The notes: a model not told the origin generated them from the letters alone. A stretch of DNA of 64,000 nucleotides from Meridianimarinicoccus marinus (GCF_040689105.1 NZ_JBFBVU010000010.1:62001-126000); one strand, 5' to 3'. Positions 17,177 to 26,534 are shown, counted from the first letter of the stretch. Numbers and translations: made by a program.

Positions 17177-18784
17177 ATGACACATGGACGCGTGAACCCA
17201 TCTCAAACTCTCGAAGATCAGGGCATGGTGGGTCTCGGCACGGTCTATTACAACCTGCTTGAACCCGCACTGATCGAGCAGGCGCTGAAGCGCAACGAAG
17301 GCGAACTGGGCCAGGGCGGCACCTTCCTGGTGTCCACCGGCAAGTTCACCGGCCGGTCCCCCAAGGACAAGCATGTCGTTCGGACTCCCGATGTCGCCGA
17401 CAAGATCTGGTGGGACGCCAATGCCGAGATGTCGCCTGAAGGGTTCGAAAACCTGCATGCCGACATGCTGGAGCACATGAAGGGCAAGGACTATTTCGTT
17501 CAGGACCTTTATGGCGGCGCCGATCCGACCCTGCGTCTGGACGTGCGCATGGTGACCGAGCTGGCTTGGCACAGCCTGTTCATCCGCCACATGCTGCGCC
17601 GCCCCGCACGTGAGGAACTGGACAGCTTCCACCCCGAATTCACCATCATCAACTGCCCCAGCTTCAAGGCCGATCCCGCGCGCCACAGCTGCCGCAGCGA
17701 AACCGTCATCGCGCTGAACTTCGAACAGAAACTGATCCTGATCGGCGGCACCGAATACGCGGGCGAGAACAAGAAGTCGGTCTTCACCCTGCTGAACTAC
17801 ATCCTGCCGGACAAGGGCGTGATGCCGATGCACTGCTCGGCCAACCACGCGCCAGACAATCCCGTCGACACGGCGATCTTCTTTGGCCTGTCGGGCACCG
17901 GCAAGACCACCCTGTCGGCGGACGAATCGCGGGTGCTGATCGGCGACGACGAACATGGCTGGTCCGAACGCGGCACCTTCAACTTCGAAGGCGGCTGCTA
18001 TGCCAAGACCATCGGTCTGGACCCGGAAGCCGAACCCGAGATCTATGCCACCACGTCGAAATTCGGCACCGTGATCGAGAACATGGTCTATGATCCCGAA
18101 ACCCGCGATCTGGACTTCGACGATGACAGCCTGACGCCGAACATGCGCTGCGCCTACCCGCTGTCGTATATCTCGAACGCCTCCGAGACCTCGCTGGGCG
18201 GGCATCCCAAGAACATCATCATGCTGACCTGCGATGCTTTCGGGGTGTTGCCGCCGATCTCGCGGCTGACGCCTGCGCAGGCGATGTATCACTTCCTGTC
18301 GGGCTTCACCTCGAAGATGGCCGGGACCGAGCGTGGCGTGACCGAGCCGCAGCCGGCGTTCTCGACCTGCTTCGGGGCGCCCTTCATGCCGCGTCGGCCG
18401 GAAGAATACGGCCAGATCCTGCGCGACAAGATCGCCAAGCATGGCGCCACGTGCTGGCTGGTCAACACCGGCTGGACCGGCGGCGCCTATGGCACCGGCC
18501 ACCGGATGCCGATCAAGGCCACCCGCAACCTGCTGACCGCGGCACTGGATGGCTCGCTGAATGACGCCACCTTCCGCAAGGATCCGAACTTCGGCTTCGA
18601 GGTTCCGGTGACTGTGCACGACGTGGACGCAACGCTTCTGGATCCGCGCTCGACCTGGGGCGACAAGGCGGCCTATGACGCGCAGGCCCGCAAACTGGTC
18701 GAGATGTTCGCCGAGAACTTCGAACAGTACCTCGCCTATATCGACGAGGACGTGAAGGCCGTGGCCATTGGCGGCGTTGCCTGA
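17177..18784 (+). CDS. pckA: Phosphoenolpyruvate carboxykinase (ATP)
   Basis: The 535-residue enzyme converts oxaloacetate and ATP to PEP, the entry step of gluconeogenesis. The kinase-1a P-loop is GLSGTGKTTLS, followed by the metal-binding DDEHGW. Substrate residues are in GRSPKDKHVV and MPMHCSANH. The ATG at 17177 has GGAG upstream and gives the usual length. It is divergent from the hprK block, which regulates carbon flux in relatives. A terminator follows at 18817-18842. Confidence 0.98.
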   Translation: MTHGRVNPSQTLEDQGMVGLGTVYYNLLEPALIEQALKRNEGELGQGGTFLVSTGKFTGRSPKDKHVVRTPDVADKIWWDANAEMSPEGFENLHADMLEHMKGKDYFVQDLYGGADPTLRLDVRMVTELAWHSLFIRHMLRRPAREELDSFHPEFTIINCPSFKADPARHSCRSETVIALNFEQKLILIGGTEYAGENKKSVFTLLNYILPDKGVMPMHCSANHAPDNPVDTAIFFGLSGTGKTTLSADESRVLIGDDEHGWSERGTFNFEGGCYAKTIGLDPEAEPEIYATTSKFGTVIENMVYDPETRDLDFDDDSLTPNMRCAYPLSYISNASETSLGGHPKNIIMLTCDAFGVLPPISRLTPAQAMYHFLSGFTSKMAGTERGVTEPQPAFSTCFGAPFMPRRPEEYGQILRDKIAKHGATCWLVNTGWTGGAYGTGHRMPIKATRNLLTAALDGSLNDATFRKDPNFGFEVPVTVHDVDATLLDPRSTWGDKAAYDAQARKLVEMFAENFEQYLAYIDEDVKAVAIGGVA

Positions 18785-18816
18785 TCGGGCCCGACGGCTG
18801 GTCCATTTGAAACACG

Positions 18817-18842
18817 AAACGCGCCCTCAGGGGCGCGTTTTT
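18817..18842 (+). terminator. Rho-independent terminator after pckA
   Basis: AAACGCGCCC and GGGCGCGTTT form a perfect 10-bp stem with a 4-nt loop, ending in TTTTT. It lies 33 bp after the pckA stop. Confidence 0.92.
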
Positions 18843-18874
18843 CGGTCTGGAAAGACTTCCGGGCGCGGCGCGGC

Positions 18875-19651
18875 CTAGCCCAGCGTTTCCACGCCGCGCC
18901 GCACCAGGTTCAACCCGGCCAGCACCAGCACCACCAGCGTGGCCTTGCGAAACCGCGCCTGATCCAGCCGGTCCTGCACATGCTGGCCCGCCCACATGCC
19001 GAAGACCATCGGAACCAGCAGCAGGAACGACAGCGGCGCGGTCTGCGCGTTGAACACTCCGGTGCGCAGATGCGCCGCCACCAGAACGATGGCCCCGCCC
19101 AGATAAACCACGCCCTGCACCCGGATGGCCTCGACCTTGGGCGCATTCACGGCGGTCAGATACATCACCGTCGGCGGCCCCCAGACCCCGGACAGCCCGC
19201 CCGAAAATCCGGCCACCGCGCCGATCCCGATATCGGCCAGACGACGGCGATGCGGCGGAATATGCAACCGCAGCCCCACCACCTGCACCAGCGCGAACAC
19301 CGTGACCACAAGGCCCAGCGTCAGGAACAGCGCGCCCTGCGGCAGGCCGCGCACAAGCTGCGCCGCCAGCGCGATGACCACCAGTACAACGCAAAGATAG
19401 ACGCGGTAGTCCCACGCCGATTGCAGCGCCGGGCGTAATCCGCTGCGAAACGCCTGCCACAGGTTCGACACCAGCGTCGGCATCAGCAGCGCGGCCAATG
19501 CCGGTTCGGCGGGCAGGAAACTGGCCAGCCCGGAAATCATGATCATCGGCATGGCGAACCCGATGGCGCCTTTCACGAAGGACGCCACAAGGGTCACGAT
19601 CACGGCCACCCCAAGGATCAACGGCGACGGGGCAAAATACAACGAGTCCAA
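18875..19651 (-). CDS. TauE/SafE-family membrane exporter
   Basis: The 258-residue protein has about eight transmembrane segments in two repeats. The repeat motif FVKGAIGFAMPMIMI near the N-terminus and VAGFSGGLSGVWGPP in the middle are typical of TauE/SafE proteins, which move sulfite or organosulfur anions. The substrate is not known. A TTG start at 19651 is proposed because GAGGAAGGG lies just before it; an ATG 18 codons upstream would add a polar, non-family extension. It is divergent from mcd. Confidence 0.85.
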   Translation of the reverse strand: MDSLYFAPSPLILGVAVIVTLVASFVKGAIGFAMPMIMISGLASFLPAEPALAALLMPTLVSNLWQAFRSGLRPALQSAWDYRVYLCVVLVVIALAAQLVRGLPQGALFLTLGLVVTVFALVQVVGLRLHIPPHRRRLADIGIGAVAGFSGGLSGVWGPPTVMYLTAVNAPKVEAIRVQGVVYLGGAIVLVAAHLRTGVFNAQTAPLSFLLLVPMVFGMWAGQHVQDRLDQARFRKATLVVLVLAGLNLVRRGVETLG

Positions 19652-19735
19652 GGTCTTCCCTTCCTCAACTGCGCCCTGTCTGCCCCAGCCGACGCTGCAG
19701 CGCAAAAGAAGTTGCGGTCATATTGCTGCAAGTTA

Positions 19736-19749
19736 TCAATCGATATTGA
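19736..19749. promoter_or_regulatory. Inverted repeat upstream of mcd, possible operator
   Basis: TCAAT-CGAT-ATTGA is a perfect 5-bp inverted repeat with a 4-bp spacer, 66 bp before the mcd start. It lies beside TTGCTGCAA (19723-19731), another near-palindrome. The region is AT-richer than its surroundings, as expected for the promoters of the divergent mcd and TauE genes. Confidence 0.35.
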
Positions 19750-19814
19750 AAAAATGTTGCGCTGCGACTGCGAAATGATTATTCCGGCACCCGAAAGATG
19801 AAAGGAACCGATTC

Positions 19815-21503
19815 ATGCCCCATGATGGCCAGTCCCTGCCCGACTCCGGTGCCGCGCCGGTGCTCGACGATCTGCTCAGCCTGACCGGTGCCGCCGTCGC
19901 CCCTGTCGAGGCGCTGCTGGAGGCCGCGAAGGACAGTGTGCGCGCGCAGGTTTCCCGTGACGGACGCGTTTCCGGCGCCCTGATCGAAGCCAACCAGACC
20001 GCCGCGCATGGCCTTGCATGGCTGGCCACTTACGTGGAATCGCTGCGCCAGATGCAGGCCTGGGCCGAGCGTGTGCAGGCCGAGGGCAAGTTCGGCGAGA
20101 CCGAGCAACTGCTGCTGCAAATCGCCTTCGGCGAGTACCTGCAACAGATCTCGGGCGGCATCCTGATGACGCAGGGCGAGATCATTCGCCCCCATGATCT
20201 GGGGCTGGGCGCCGATGCGCTGGCCGGGCTGGACACCGATGCGATCCGCACCCTGTCGTGCCACGGCAACAGCCAGACCGCCCGCACCCGGCTGGTCGCG
20301 CTGATGCAGGAGCAGTCGGCCAATATCACCGTCGGCACCACCGGGCTGGACGACGAGTTGGAGATGATCCGCGAGCAGTTCCGCCGCTTTGCCGTGGACC
20401 GCGTGATCCCCGACGCCCACGAGTGGCATCTCGAGGATGAGCTGATCCCGATGGAAATCATCGAGGAACTGGCCGAAATGGGCGTCTTCGGCCTGACCAT
20501 CCCCGAGGAATTCGGCGGCTTCGGCCTGTCCAAAGCCTCGATGTGCGTGGTGTCGGAAGAACTGTCGCGCGGCTACATCGGTGTCGGCTCGCTGGGCACA
20601 AGGTCGGAAATCGCGGCCGAACTGATCCTCTGCGGCGGCACCGAGGCGCAGAAACAGCACTGGTTGCCCAAGATCGCCAGCGCCGAGATCCTGCCGACCG
20701 CCGTCTTCACCGAACCCAACACCGGGTCCGACCTTGGGTCCCTGCGCACCCGCGCGGTCAAGGATGGCGATGACTGGTCGGTGACCGGCAACAAGACCTG
20801 GATCACCCATGCGGCCCGGACCCATGTGATGACCCTGCTGGCCCGCACCGATCCCGAGACCACCGATCACCGCGGCCTGTCGATGTTCCTGGCCGAAAAG
20901 ACCCCCGGCACCGACGAGAACCCCTTCCCCACCGACGGCATGACCGGCGGCGAGATCGAGGTTCTGGGCTATCGCGGCATGAAGGAATACGAACTTGCCT
21001 TCGACAACTTCAAGGTCAAGGGCGAGAACCTGCTGGGCGGCGAGGAAGGCAAGGGCTTCAAGCAGCTCATGGAAACCTTCGAAAGCGCCCGCATCCAGAC
21101 CGCCGCCCGCGCCATCGGCGTGGCGCAATGCGCGCTGGATATCGCCATGCAATACGCCATCGACCGCAAGCAGTTTGGCAAGTCGCTGATCGACTTCCCG
21201 CGGGTGTCGGGCAAGCTGGCGATGATGGCCACGGAAATCATGATCGCGCGCCAGTTGACCTATTTCTCGGCCTGGGAGAAGGATCACGGTCAGCGCTGCG
21301 ACCTCGAGGCCGGCATGGCCAAGCTGCTGGGCGCCCGCGTCGCCTGGGCGGCGGCCGACAACGGCCTGCAGATTCACGGCGGCAACGGTTTCGCGCTGGA
21401 ATACCAGATCAGCCGGGTTCTGTGTGATGCCCGCATCCTCAACATCTTCGAGGGTGCCGGAGAGATCCAGGCGCAAGTGATCGCGCGGCGTTTGCTGGGC
21501 TGA
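19815..21503 (+). CDS. mcd: (2S)-methylsuccinyl-CoA dehydrogenase (ethylmalonyl-CoA pathway)
   Basis: The 562-residue flavoprotein has a normal acyl-CoA dehydrogenase core preceded by about 170 residues. This N-terminal extension is the mark of Mcd. The core shows FTEPNTGSDLGSLRTRA, KTWITHA, and QIHGGNGFALEYQISRVLCDARILNIFEGAGEIQ in overlapping pieces. Mcd oxidises methylsuccinyl-CoA to mesaconyl-CoA during acetyl-CoA assimilation and passes electrons to ETF. AAAGGAA precedes the ATG. No other pathway gene lies in the window. A terminator follows. A different long acyl-CoA dehydrogenase is possible but less likely. Confidence 0.85.
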   Translation: MPHDGQSLPDSGAAPVLDDLLSLTGAAVAPVEALLEAAKDSVRAQVSRDGRVSGALIEANQTAAHGLAWLATYVESLRQMQAWAERVQAEGKFGETEQLLLQIAFGEYLQQISGGILMTQGEIIRPHDLGLGADALAGLDTDAIRTLSCHGNSQTARTRLVALMQEQSANITVGTTGLDDELEMIREQFRRFAVDRVIPDAHEWHLEDELIPMEIIEELAEMGVFGLTIPEEFGGFGLSKASMCVVSEELSRGYIGVGSLGTRSEIAAELILCGGTEAQKQHWLPKIASAEILPTAVFTEPNTGSDLGSLRTRAVKDGDDWSVTGNKTWITHAARTHVMTLLARTDPETTDHRGLSMFLAEKTPGTDENPFPTDGMTGGEIEVLGYRGMKEYELAFDNFKVKGENLLGGEEGKGFKQLMETFESARIQTAARAIGVAQCALDIAMQYAIDRKQFGKSLIDFPRVSGKLAMMATEIMIARQLTYFSAWEKDHGQRCDLEAGMAKLLGARVAWAAADNGLQIHGGNGFALEYQISRVLCDARILNIFEGAGEIQAQVIARRLLG

Positions 21504-21544
21504 TCCGCTCCTGGTCAGGACGGGAGTTCCCCCCTTCCGTCCCG

Positions 21545-21570
21545 AAAAAGGCGCCCCCCGGCGCCTTTTT
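21545..21570. terminator. Bidirectional terminator between mcd and the SpoIIAA-like gene
   Basis: AAAAAGGCGCC and GGCGCCTTTTT form an 11-bp stem around CCCC. T runs occur on both strands, so it can end both convergent transcripts. Confidence 0.92.
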
Positions 21571-21587
21571 CTGCTTCTGACCGGGGC

Positions 21588-22376
21588 TCAGCCGGCGTCC
21601 GGGTCCAGTCCCTCGCTCACCCACAGGCGGGCGTCAGCCTCTTCCTCCGCATCGAAGCTTTTCATCTCGACCGAGGTGACCGGATCGGCCAGCTTGGCAA
21701 GGCTTTCCATCCAGCCGCCGCCCCCGACCAGCGCATAGCGGTGCAAGTTGCGGATTGCCGCCAGCTTGGCGGTCCAGAGCGGCCCGCTGATCATCATGGA
21801 CGGGGCGAACCCAGCAAAATTCGTCACCCGCACCAGCAGCGAAATCCGCCGCCCCGCGCCCGGCGTTTCCGCCAGCATGGTGTTCAGACGCTCGATCACC
21901 GCATCGGCATCGGCCTGCTGGATAACGCCGTCGATCTCATAGGCCAGTACATGCGGATGCGGTGGGTCCAGGAAGCGCACCGCCGGCACGGCAGTTTCCG
22001 GGGCGGCACCCTCGTCCAGCACGAAGGTGCGGGCCGCCAGCCGGTCGTCGGGGGCGAAGGTCTGAAATTCCAGCCCCGGCATCAGGTGCCCGGCAGCGCG
22101 CATCACCGAGGCGATCCATTGCTTTTCGGTCACGGCGGCCATGCGCCCGAACCGCCGCAGATGCGGCAGCAGCGCGGTTTCGACCTTCAGATCCTCGGCC
22201 ACCGCCCCGGCGGACACATCGCTGATCCCGGTCAGGTCGAGCAGCAGGTTGATCTTGCCCTCTTCCTCCAGCAGATCGCGCACCGCATCGTCCACAGCCT
22301 GAATATCCGCGGCACTTACCTGGTCGCGCAGGTCCAGCGACAGGGTCTGCGGGCCGATTTTCTCGATGATGATCAT
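21588..22376 (-). CDS. Protein with two SpoIIAA-like (STAS-type) domains
   Basis: The 262-residue protein appears to contain two copies of the SpoIIAA-like domain found in single-domain proteins of about 120 residues. The first copy (1-120) has LLLDLTGISDVS and WIASVMRAAGHLMPG. The second (about 130-255) has SLLVRVTNFAGFAP and a related helix pattern. The two halves match in secondary-structure rhythm more than in identity. Function is unknown; relatives may bind lipid or membrane partners. It is divergent from the META-domain gene. Confidence 0.75.
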   Translation of the reverse strand: MIIIEKIGPQTLSLDLRDQVSAADIQAVDDAVRDLLEEEGKINLLLDLTGISDVSAGAVAEDLKVETALLPHLRRFGRMAAVTEKQWIASVMRAAGHLMPGLEFQTFAPDDRLAARTFVLDEGAAPETAVPAVRFLDPPHPHVLAYEIDGVIQQADADAVIERLNTMLAETPGAGRRISLLVRVTNFAGFAPSMMISGPLWTAKLAAIRNLHRYALVGGGGWMESLAKLADPVTSVEMKSFDAEEEADARLWVSEGLDPDAG

Positions 22377-22544
22377 GGGGAAGCCTCCGGTTGCAACAGG
22401 AACGGACAGGCGGGGACCATGCAGATCCCGCCGCGCCCGTCACTATGTCGGCACAGACATTCGAACTTCAATTCTTGAACTTGGGGAAATCCCGCGCAAC
22501 ATGGGGCGTTGGCAGACCCGCCGCAGACTTGCAGGAGATTTCCG

Positions 22545-22955
22545 ATGTTCATGTCCCGTGCCGCGCTTGTGCTGGCCCTGGCCACCGCCGCAGGCGGCGC
22601 ATTCGCGCAAAGCCCGGTCGACCCGTTGAAGCCCGCCCAGCACTGGCGTCTGACCACGATCAACGGCGAACGCTTCCCGGCGCTGGCGCGGTTCAGCCTG
22701 GCCATCGACAGGCGCATCGCCGGTCGCGCGCCCTGCAACACCTTTTTGGCGACGCTTGAGGGCACCGCAGACAGTTTCACCATCGGCCCCATCGTTTCGA
22801 CCCGCACGGCCTGTGAGAACATGGCCGAGGAGACCGAGTTTCTGCAGGTGTTCGGCGCAACCACCAGCGCCCGCTTTGACGGCGAAAACCTGGTGATGAC
22901 CGGGCCGGACGGATCCGAGCTTGTGTTCGTGAAGACCGATCCGCCGGAAACCTAG
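22545..22955 (+). CDS. Secreted META-domain protein
   Basis: The 136-residue protein has a signal peptide to about residue 22 (ALATAAGGAFA) and then a META domain, like the C-terminal domain of HslJ. Markers are HWRLTTINGERF, GRAPCNTF and the IGPIVSTRTAC segment followed by acidic residues; the two cysteines could pair. META proteins are often linked to envelope stress, but no role is proven here. The ATG at 22545 has AGGAG at a good distance. Its stop overlaps the recO stop in CTAG. Confidence 0.8.
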   Translation: MFMSRAALVLALATAAGGAFAQSPVDPLKPAQHWRLTTINGERFPALARFSLAIDRRIAGRAPCNTFLATLEGTADSFTIGPIVSTRTACENMAEETEFLQVFGATTSARFDGENLVMTGPDGSELVFVKTDPPET

Positions 22956-23674
22956 ACCCGCGCCAGCAGGTCCAGCAACCGCTGGCGCGCGGCGGGCAGC
23001 GGCGGCTTGTTTCCCCGTGGCGTCAGGTGTTGGCTCCAGAAATAGCCGGTGGTGGCGAGCGCCTGCGCAATCTGGGCGTTGTCGCCATCGCCGCCGGGCA
23101 ACATGCAAGGCGGCAGTGGCAGCAGCTTGTCGGCCCAGTCGCCAGCCCCTTTGGCGGTCACCGCCCGGCCGCTGCGGGGCGAGACATAGGCCAGCCCCTC
23201 GGTCGCCCCGGTAACCGCACAGACCGACAGATCCAGCCCGAACCCCAGCGCCTCCAGCAGTGCCAGTTCCCAATGCAGATAGGCCAGCGGCCAGGCCTCG
23301 GTGATCGGCATCAGGTCCAGCAGGGTGCGGCTGCGCTCGTAGATCTCGGGCACCGCCTCGCGCTCGGGCAGAGACACGGCCAGCAGGCCGCAGACGGCGT
23401 TCAGCCCGGCCAGCGCCAGCCGGTCGCCCATGACGCCGGGCATGCGTGACCGCAGGGGTTCCACCGTAAAGGTGCCAAGGTGATCTTCCAGCCGCGCCCG
23501 CCACGCCACAGACAATTGTGCACCGGGTTGCAGCACGGGTGCCATGCGTCGCCCGGCACCGCCGCGCACAATTCCGGCGTGGCGGCCATGGGCCTCGGTC
23601 AGAACCTCGATGATCGCGGCACTTTCCCCATGCGGGCGCATGGTCAGAAGCACCCCTTCGTCGCGCCAATCCAT
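22952..23674 (-). CDS. recO: DNA repair protein RecO
   Basis: The 240-residue protein starts MDWRDEGVLLTMRPHGESAA, as RecO does (OB fold), and continues with an alpha-helical domain. RecO loads RecA at gaps with RecR. The zinc cysteines of some RecO proteins are largely missing; only isolated Cys residues remain. It follows era and DUF1491 on the same strand, close to the usual rnc-era-recO order. Confidence 0.92.
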   Translation of the reverse strand: MDWRDEGVLLTMRPHGESAAIIEVLTEAHGRHAGIVRGGAGRRMAPVLQPGAQLSVAWRARLEDHLGTFTVEPLRSRMPGVMGDRLALAGLNAVCGLLAVSLPEREAVPEIYERSRTLLDLMPITEAWPLAYLHWELALLEALGFGLDLSVCAVTGATEGLAYVSPRSGRAVTAKGAGDWADKLLPLPPCMLPGGDGDNAQIAQALATTGYFWSQHLTPRGNKPPLPAARQRLLDLLARV

Positions 23675-23716
23675 GAGGCTGATCTAGGGCGCAAACCATT
23701 GCCGATGCAACGGCGA

Positions 23717-24046
23717 TCAGGTCAGGCCGACATGATCCAGCAGGTCGCGGCCCTCGCGGCTTTCGACCTCGACGATCCACAGGTCGCGGTCGCGGTCCTT
23801 CTGGCGGGCCAGCACCGCGTCGACCTCGGCCTCGGGACCTTCGGCAAGTATCATCCAGCTGCGCTCTCCGGTCATCAGGTCATAGGAGCGCTGCTTGGCC
23901 ACCGCCTTGCCATCCAGCGTCGCCAGCTTGACGATCACCGCCCCCGAGGTGGGATCGCCCTTCGCCGCGATATAGGCCGGGATGTGTTCGATCTGAAGCC
24001 GCCGCAAATAGGCCTTCACCCAAAGATCGGCCGCCAGACGGATCAC
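23717..24046 (-). CDS. DUF1491-family protein
   Basis: This 109-residue soluble protein matches the small conserved family DUF1491 of alphaproteobacteria: it starts MIRLAADLWVKAYLRR and ends with a segment rich in acidic and basic residues (RQKDRDRDLWIVEVESREGRDLL). Function is unknown. It starts with GTG, overlapping the era stop as GTGA, so it is translationally coupled to the GTPase gene and sits between era and recO. Confidence 0.85.
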   Translation of the reverse strand: MIRLAADLWVKAYLRRLQIEHIPAYIAAKGDPTSGAVIVKLATLDGKAVAKQRSYDLMTGERSWMILAEGPEAEVDAVLARQKDRDRDLWIVEVESREGRDLLDHVGLT

Positions 24047-24969
24047 GTATTGCCGTCCTTGAAGTCGAGCCCCATCTCGTCATAGCGCTCGGATTCTTCC
24101 TGCCAGTTGGTCCGCACCCGCACCTGCAGGAACAGATGCACCTTGCGGCCCAGGAATTCTTCCATCACGACGCGGGCGGCCTGGCCCACGGCCTTGATGG
24201 TTTCCCCCTTGTTGCCCAGCACGATGCCCTTGTGACCGTCGCGGCTGACGTAGATCACCTGATCGATGCGGGCGGAGCCGTCCTTGCGATCCTCCCATTT
24301 CTCGGACTCGACGGTCAGCTGATAGGGGAGTTCCTGATGGAGGCGCAGGGTCAGCTTCTCGCGGGTGATCTCGGCGGCGATCATGCGCATGGGCAGATCG
24401 GCGATCTGATCCTCGGGATACAACCACGGCCCCGCCGGAAGCTCCCCGGCCAGCCATTTGCGCAGCGTGTCGACACCATGGCCCTTCTCGGCCGAGATCA
24501 TGAACGTATGCGCGAAGGGAAAGCGGTCATTCAGATCCTTGGTCAGCGCCAGCAAGACCGGCGCCTCGACGCGGTCGATCTTGTTGATGGCCAGCGCCAC
24601 GCGCTGCTTCGGCACGGCACGTTCGGCCAGAGCTTCGAGGATCTTCTCGACGCCTTCGGTCACCCCGCGATGCGCTTCGACCAGCAGCACGACGACATCG
24701 GCATCCGCCGCCCCGCCCCAGGCCGCGGCCACCATGGCGCGATCCAGACGCCGGCGCGGACGGAACAGGCCCGGCGTGTCGACAAAGACGATCTGGCTGG
24801 CGCCTTCCATCGCCACGCCGCGAATGCGGGCGCGGGTGGTCTGCACCTTGTGGGTGACGATCGAGACCTTGGCCCCGACCATGCGGTTCAACAGGGTCGA
24901 TTTGCCGGCATTGGGTTCGCCGATCAGGGCGACGAACCCGGCGCGGGTCTGGTCAGGGGAGTCAGTCAT
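24043..24969 (-). CDS. era: GTPase Era
   Basis: The 308-residue GTPase binds 16S rRNA near its 3' end and helps assemble the 30S subunit. Motifs are GEPNAGKSTLLNRM (G1), DTPGL (G3) and NKID (G4). The C-terminal KH domain contains GHKGIVLGNKGETIKAVGQAAR. Its start overlaps the rnc stop by 8 bp, the normal coupling of these two genes. Confidence 0.96.
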   Translation of the reverse strand: MTDSPDQTRAGFVALIGEPNAGKSTLLNRMVGAKVSIVTHKVQTTRARIRGVAMEGASQIVFVDTPGLFRPRRRLDRAMVAAAWGGAADADVVVLLVEAHRGVTEGVEKILEALAERAVPKQRVALAINKIDRVEAPVLLALTKDLNDRFPFAHTFMISAEKGHGVDTLRKWLAGELPAGPWLYPEDQIADLPMRMIAAEITREKLTLRLHQELPYQLTVESEKWEDRKDGSARIDQVIYVSRDGHKGIVLGNKGETIKAVGQAARVVMEEFLGRKVHLFLQVRVRTNWQEESERYDEMGLDFKDGNT

Positions 24970-25654
24970 GTGTGCCCGCCTCCATGCGGGTCAGAAGCGC
25001 GCGCGCGGCGGCCTGTTCGGCCTGCCGTTTGGATCCGGCCGAGGCCCGTTCGACCTCGCCACTGTCCAGCCGGGCCTCGATGGTAAAGACGGGGGCGTGG
25101 GCCGGGCCGCTGCGGTCGGTTTCCACATAGCGCGGCGGCGCCAGCTTGCGCGCCTGCGCCCATTCCTGCAGGGCGGTCTTGGGGTCGCGGGCGTCGGCCT
25201 CGACATTGGCGATCCGGTCGCCCCAATGGGTCAGGATCAAGCGGCGCGCGGCCTCCAGCCCGCCATCCTTGTAGACGGCGGCGATCACCGCCTCCATGGC
25301 GTCGCCCAGCAGGGCCTCCTTTCGGCGCCCGCCCGACAGCATCTCGGATCGGCCCAGCCGCAGCACCGTGCCCAGCCCGACGGCGCGGGCCACGTCGGCG
25401 CAGGTTTCCTTGCGCACCAGCGCGTTGAAACGCGGCGCAAGCTGGCCTTCGGGGGCGGTCTGGTCGGCGGCCAGCAGGGTCTCGGCCATCACCAGCCCCA
25501 GCACCCGGTCGCCCAGGAATTCTAGCCGCTGGTTGTCCTTGCGGTTGGGCGTCGCCACCGAGGGGTGGGTCAGCGCCTCTTGCAGCAGTGCGGGCGTGGC
25601 AAAGTCATGCCCCAGCCGCGCCGCGAAGTCCTTTTGTTCCGCCGACAGCGCCAA
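24962..25654 (-). CDS. rnc: Ribonuclease III
   Basis: The 230-residue enzyme cuts double-stranded RNA, including rRNA precursors. The signature NQRLEFLGDRVLGLV and the second acidic site GDAMEAVIAAVYKDGG mark the catalytic domain (1-150). A dsRNA-binding domain follows with GSKRQAEQAAARALL. It is 4 bp from lepB and overlaps era, so lepB-rnc-era forms one operon. Confidence 0.96.
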   Translation of the reverse strand: MALSAEQKDFAARLGHDFATPALLQEALTHPSVATPNRKDNQRLEFLGDRVLGLVMAETLLAADQTAPEGQLAPRFNALVRKETCADVARAVGLGTVLRLGRSEMLSGGRRKEALLGDAMEAVIAAVYKDGGLEAARRLILTHWGDRIANVEADARDPKTALQEWAQARKLAPPRYVETDRSGPAHAPVFTIEARLDSGEVERASAGSKRQAEQAAARALLTRMEAGTHD

Positions 25655-25657
25655 GGC

Positions 25658-26446
25658 TCAGTTCAACCCCTTGAAGAACCGGTCGCCGCGCCAGGTCCAG
25701 AAGTAGAAGATCGACTTGCCCGCCGACGAGAACATCACCCGGTCGGCCCGGCCGATCAGGTTCTCGAACGGCACGAAGCCCACGCCGCGCGCCGATTGCG
25801 GCACCCGGCTGTCGTTGGAATTGTCGCGGTTGTCGCCCATGAAGAAATAGTGCCCCTCGGGCACGGTATAGACCGGGGTGTTGTCCAGCGCGCTGTCGCG
25901 GATGTTCAGCGTGTCATAGCTTTTACCGCCGGGCAGGGTCTCGGTGTAGCGGGTCTTGGTGCACAACCCGCCGATGCCGACCGGGCCGTTTTCGCACTGC
26001 GGGCGGTTGCCCACGGGGCCTTGCGGTTCGAACACTTCCTCGAAGACTCCCGCGTCTTCACGCGGCACGGGTTCGCCGTTCAGGTACAACTGGCCATCGC
26101 GCATCTGCACCTTGTCGCCGGGCAGGCCAATCAGGCGCTTGATGAAATCCGCACCGGTGACCGGATGGCGGAACACCACGATGTCGCCGCGCTCGGGCTC
26201 CGAGGCCAGGATGCGGCCCGGAATGAAGGGGCACATCGAGAACGGGCAGGAATGCTGGGAATAGCCATAGGCCATCTTGTTGACGAACAGGAAATCGCCG
26301 ATCAGCAGCGTGTCCTTCATCGAACCCGACGGGATCCAGAACGGCTGGAAGAACAGCGTGCGGAACACGCCTGCGATCAGCAGCGCGTATACGATCGTCT
26401 TGATGGTCTCGACGATGCCGCCGTCTTTTTCGGCCTTGCTTGCCAT
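25658..26446 (-). CDS. lepB: Signal peptidase I
   Basis: The 262-residue enzyme cleaves signal peptides at the outer face of the inner membrane. One transmembrane segment lies at about 15-33. The catalytic dyad is Ser42 (PSGSMKDTL) and Lys103 (FIKRLIGLPGD), and GDNRDNSNDSR is box E. A cysteine pair sits in the extended loop. In relatives acpS directly precedes lepB; here an AbrB-type gene and a hydrolase gene separate them. Confidence 0.96.
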   Translation of the reverse strand: MASKAEKDGGIVETIKTIVYALLIAGVFRTLFFQPFWIPSGSMKDTLLIGDFLFVNKMAYGYSQHSCPFSMCPFIPGRILASEPERGDIVVFRHPVTGADFIKRLIGLPGDKVQMRDGQLYLNGEPVPREDAGVFEEVFEPQGPVGNRPQCENGPVGIGGLCTKTRYTETLPGGKSYDTLNIRDSALDNTPVYTVPEGHYFFMGDNRDNSNDSRVPQSARGVGFVPFENLIGRADRVMFSSAGKSIFYFWTWRGDRFFKGLN

Positions 26447-26534
26447 GGTACTGGATCCTGCCTCGGGAATAACTTCGGGCTTCTTTGCGGCCCGGCGCTT
26501 CGGGTGTCAAGTTGCGCGTCCCGAGCGGGAGGGG

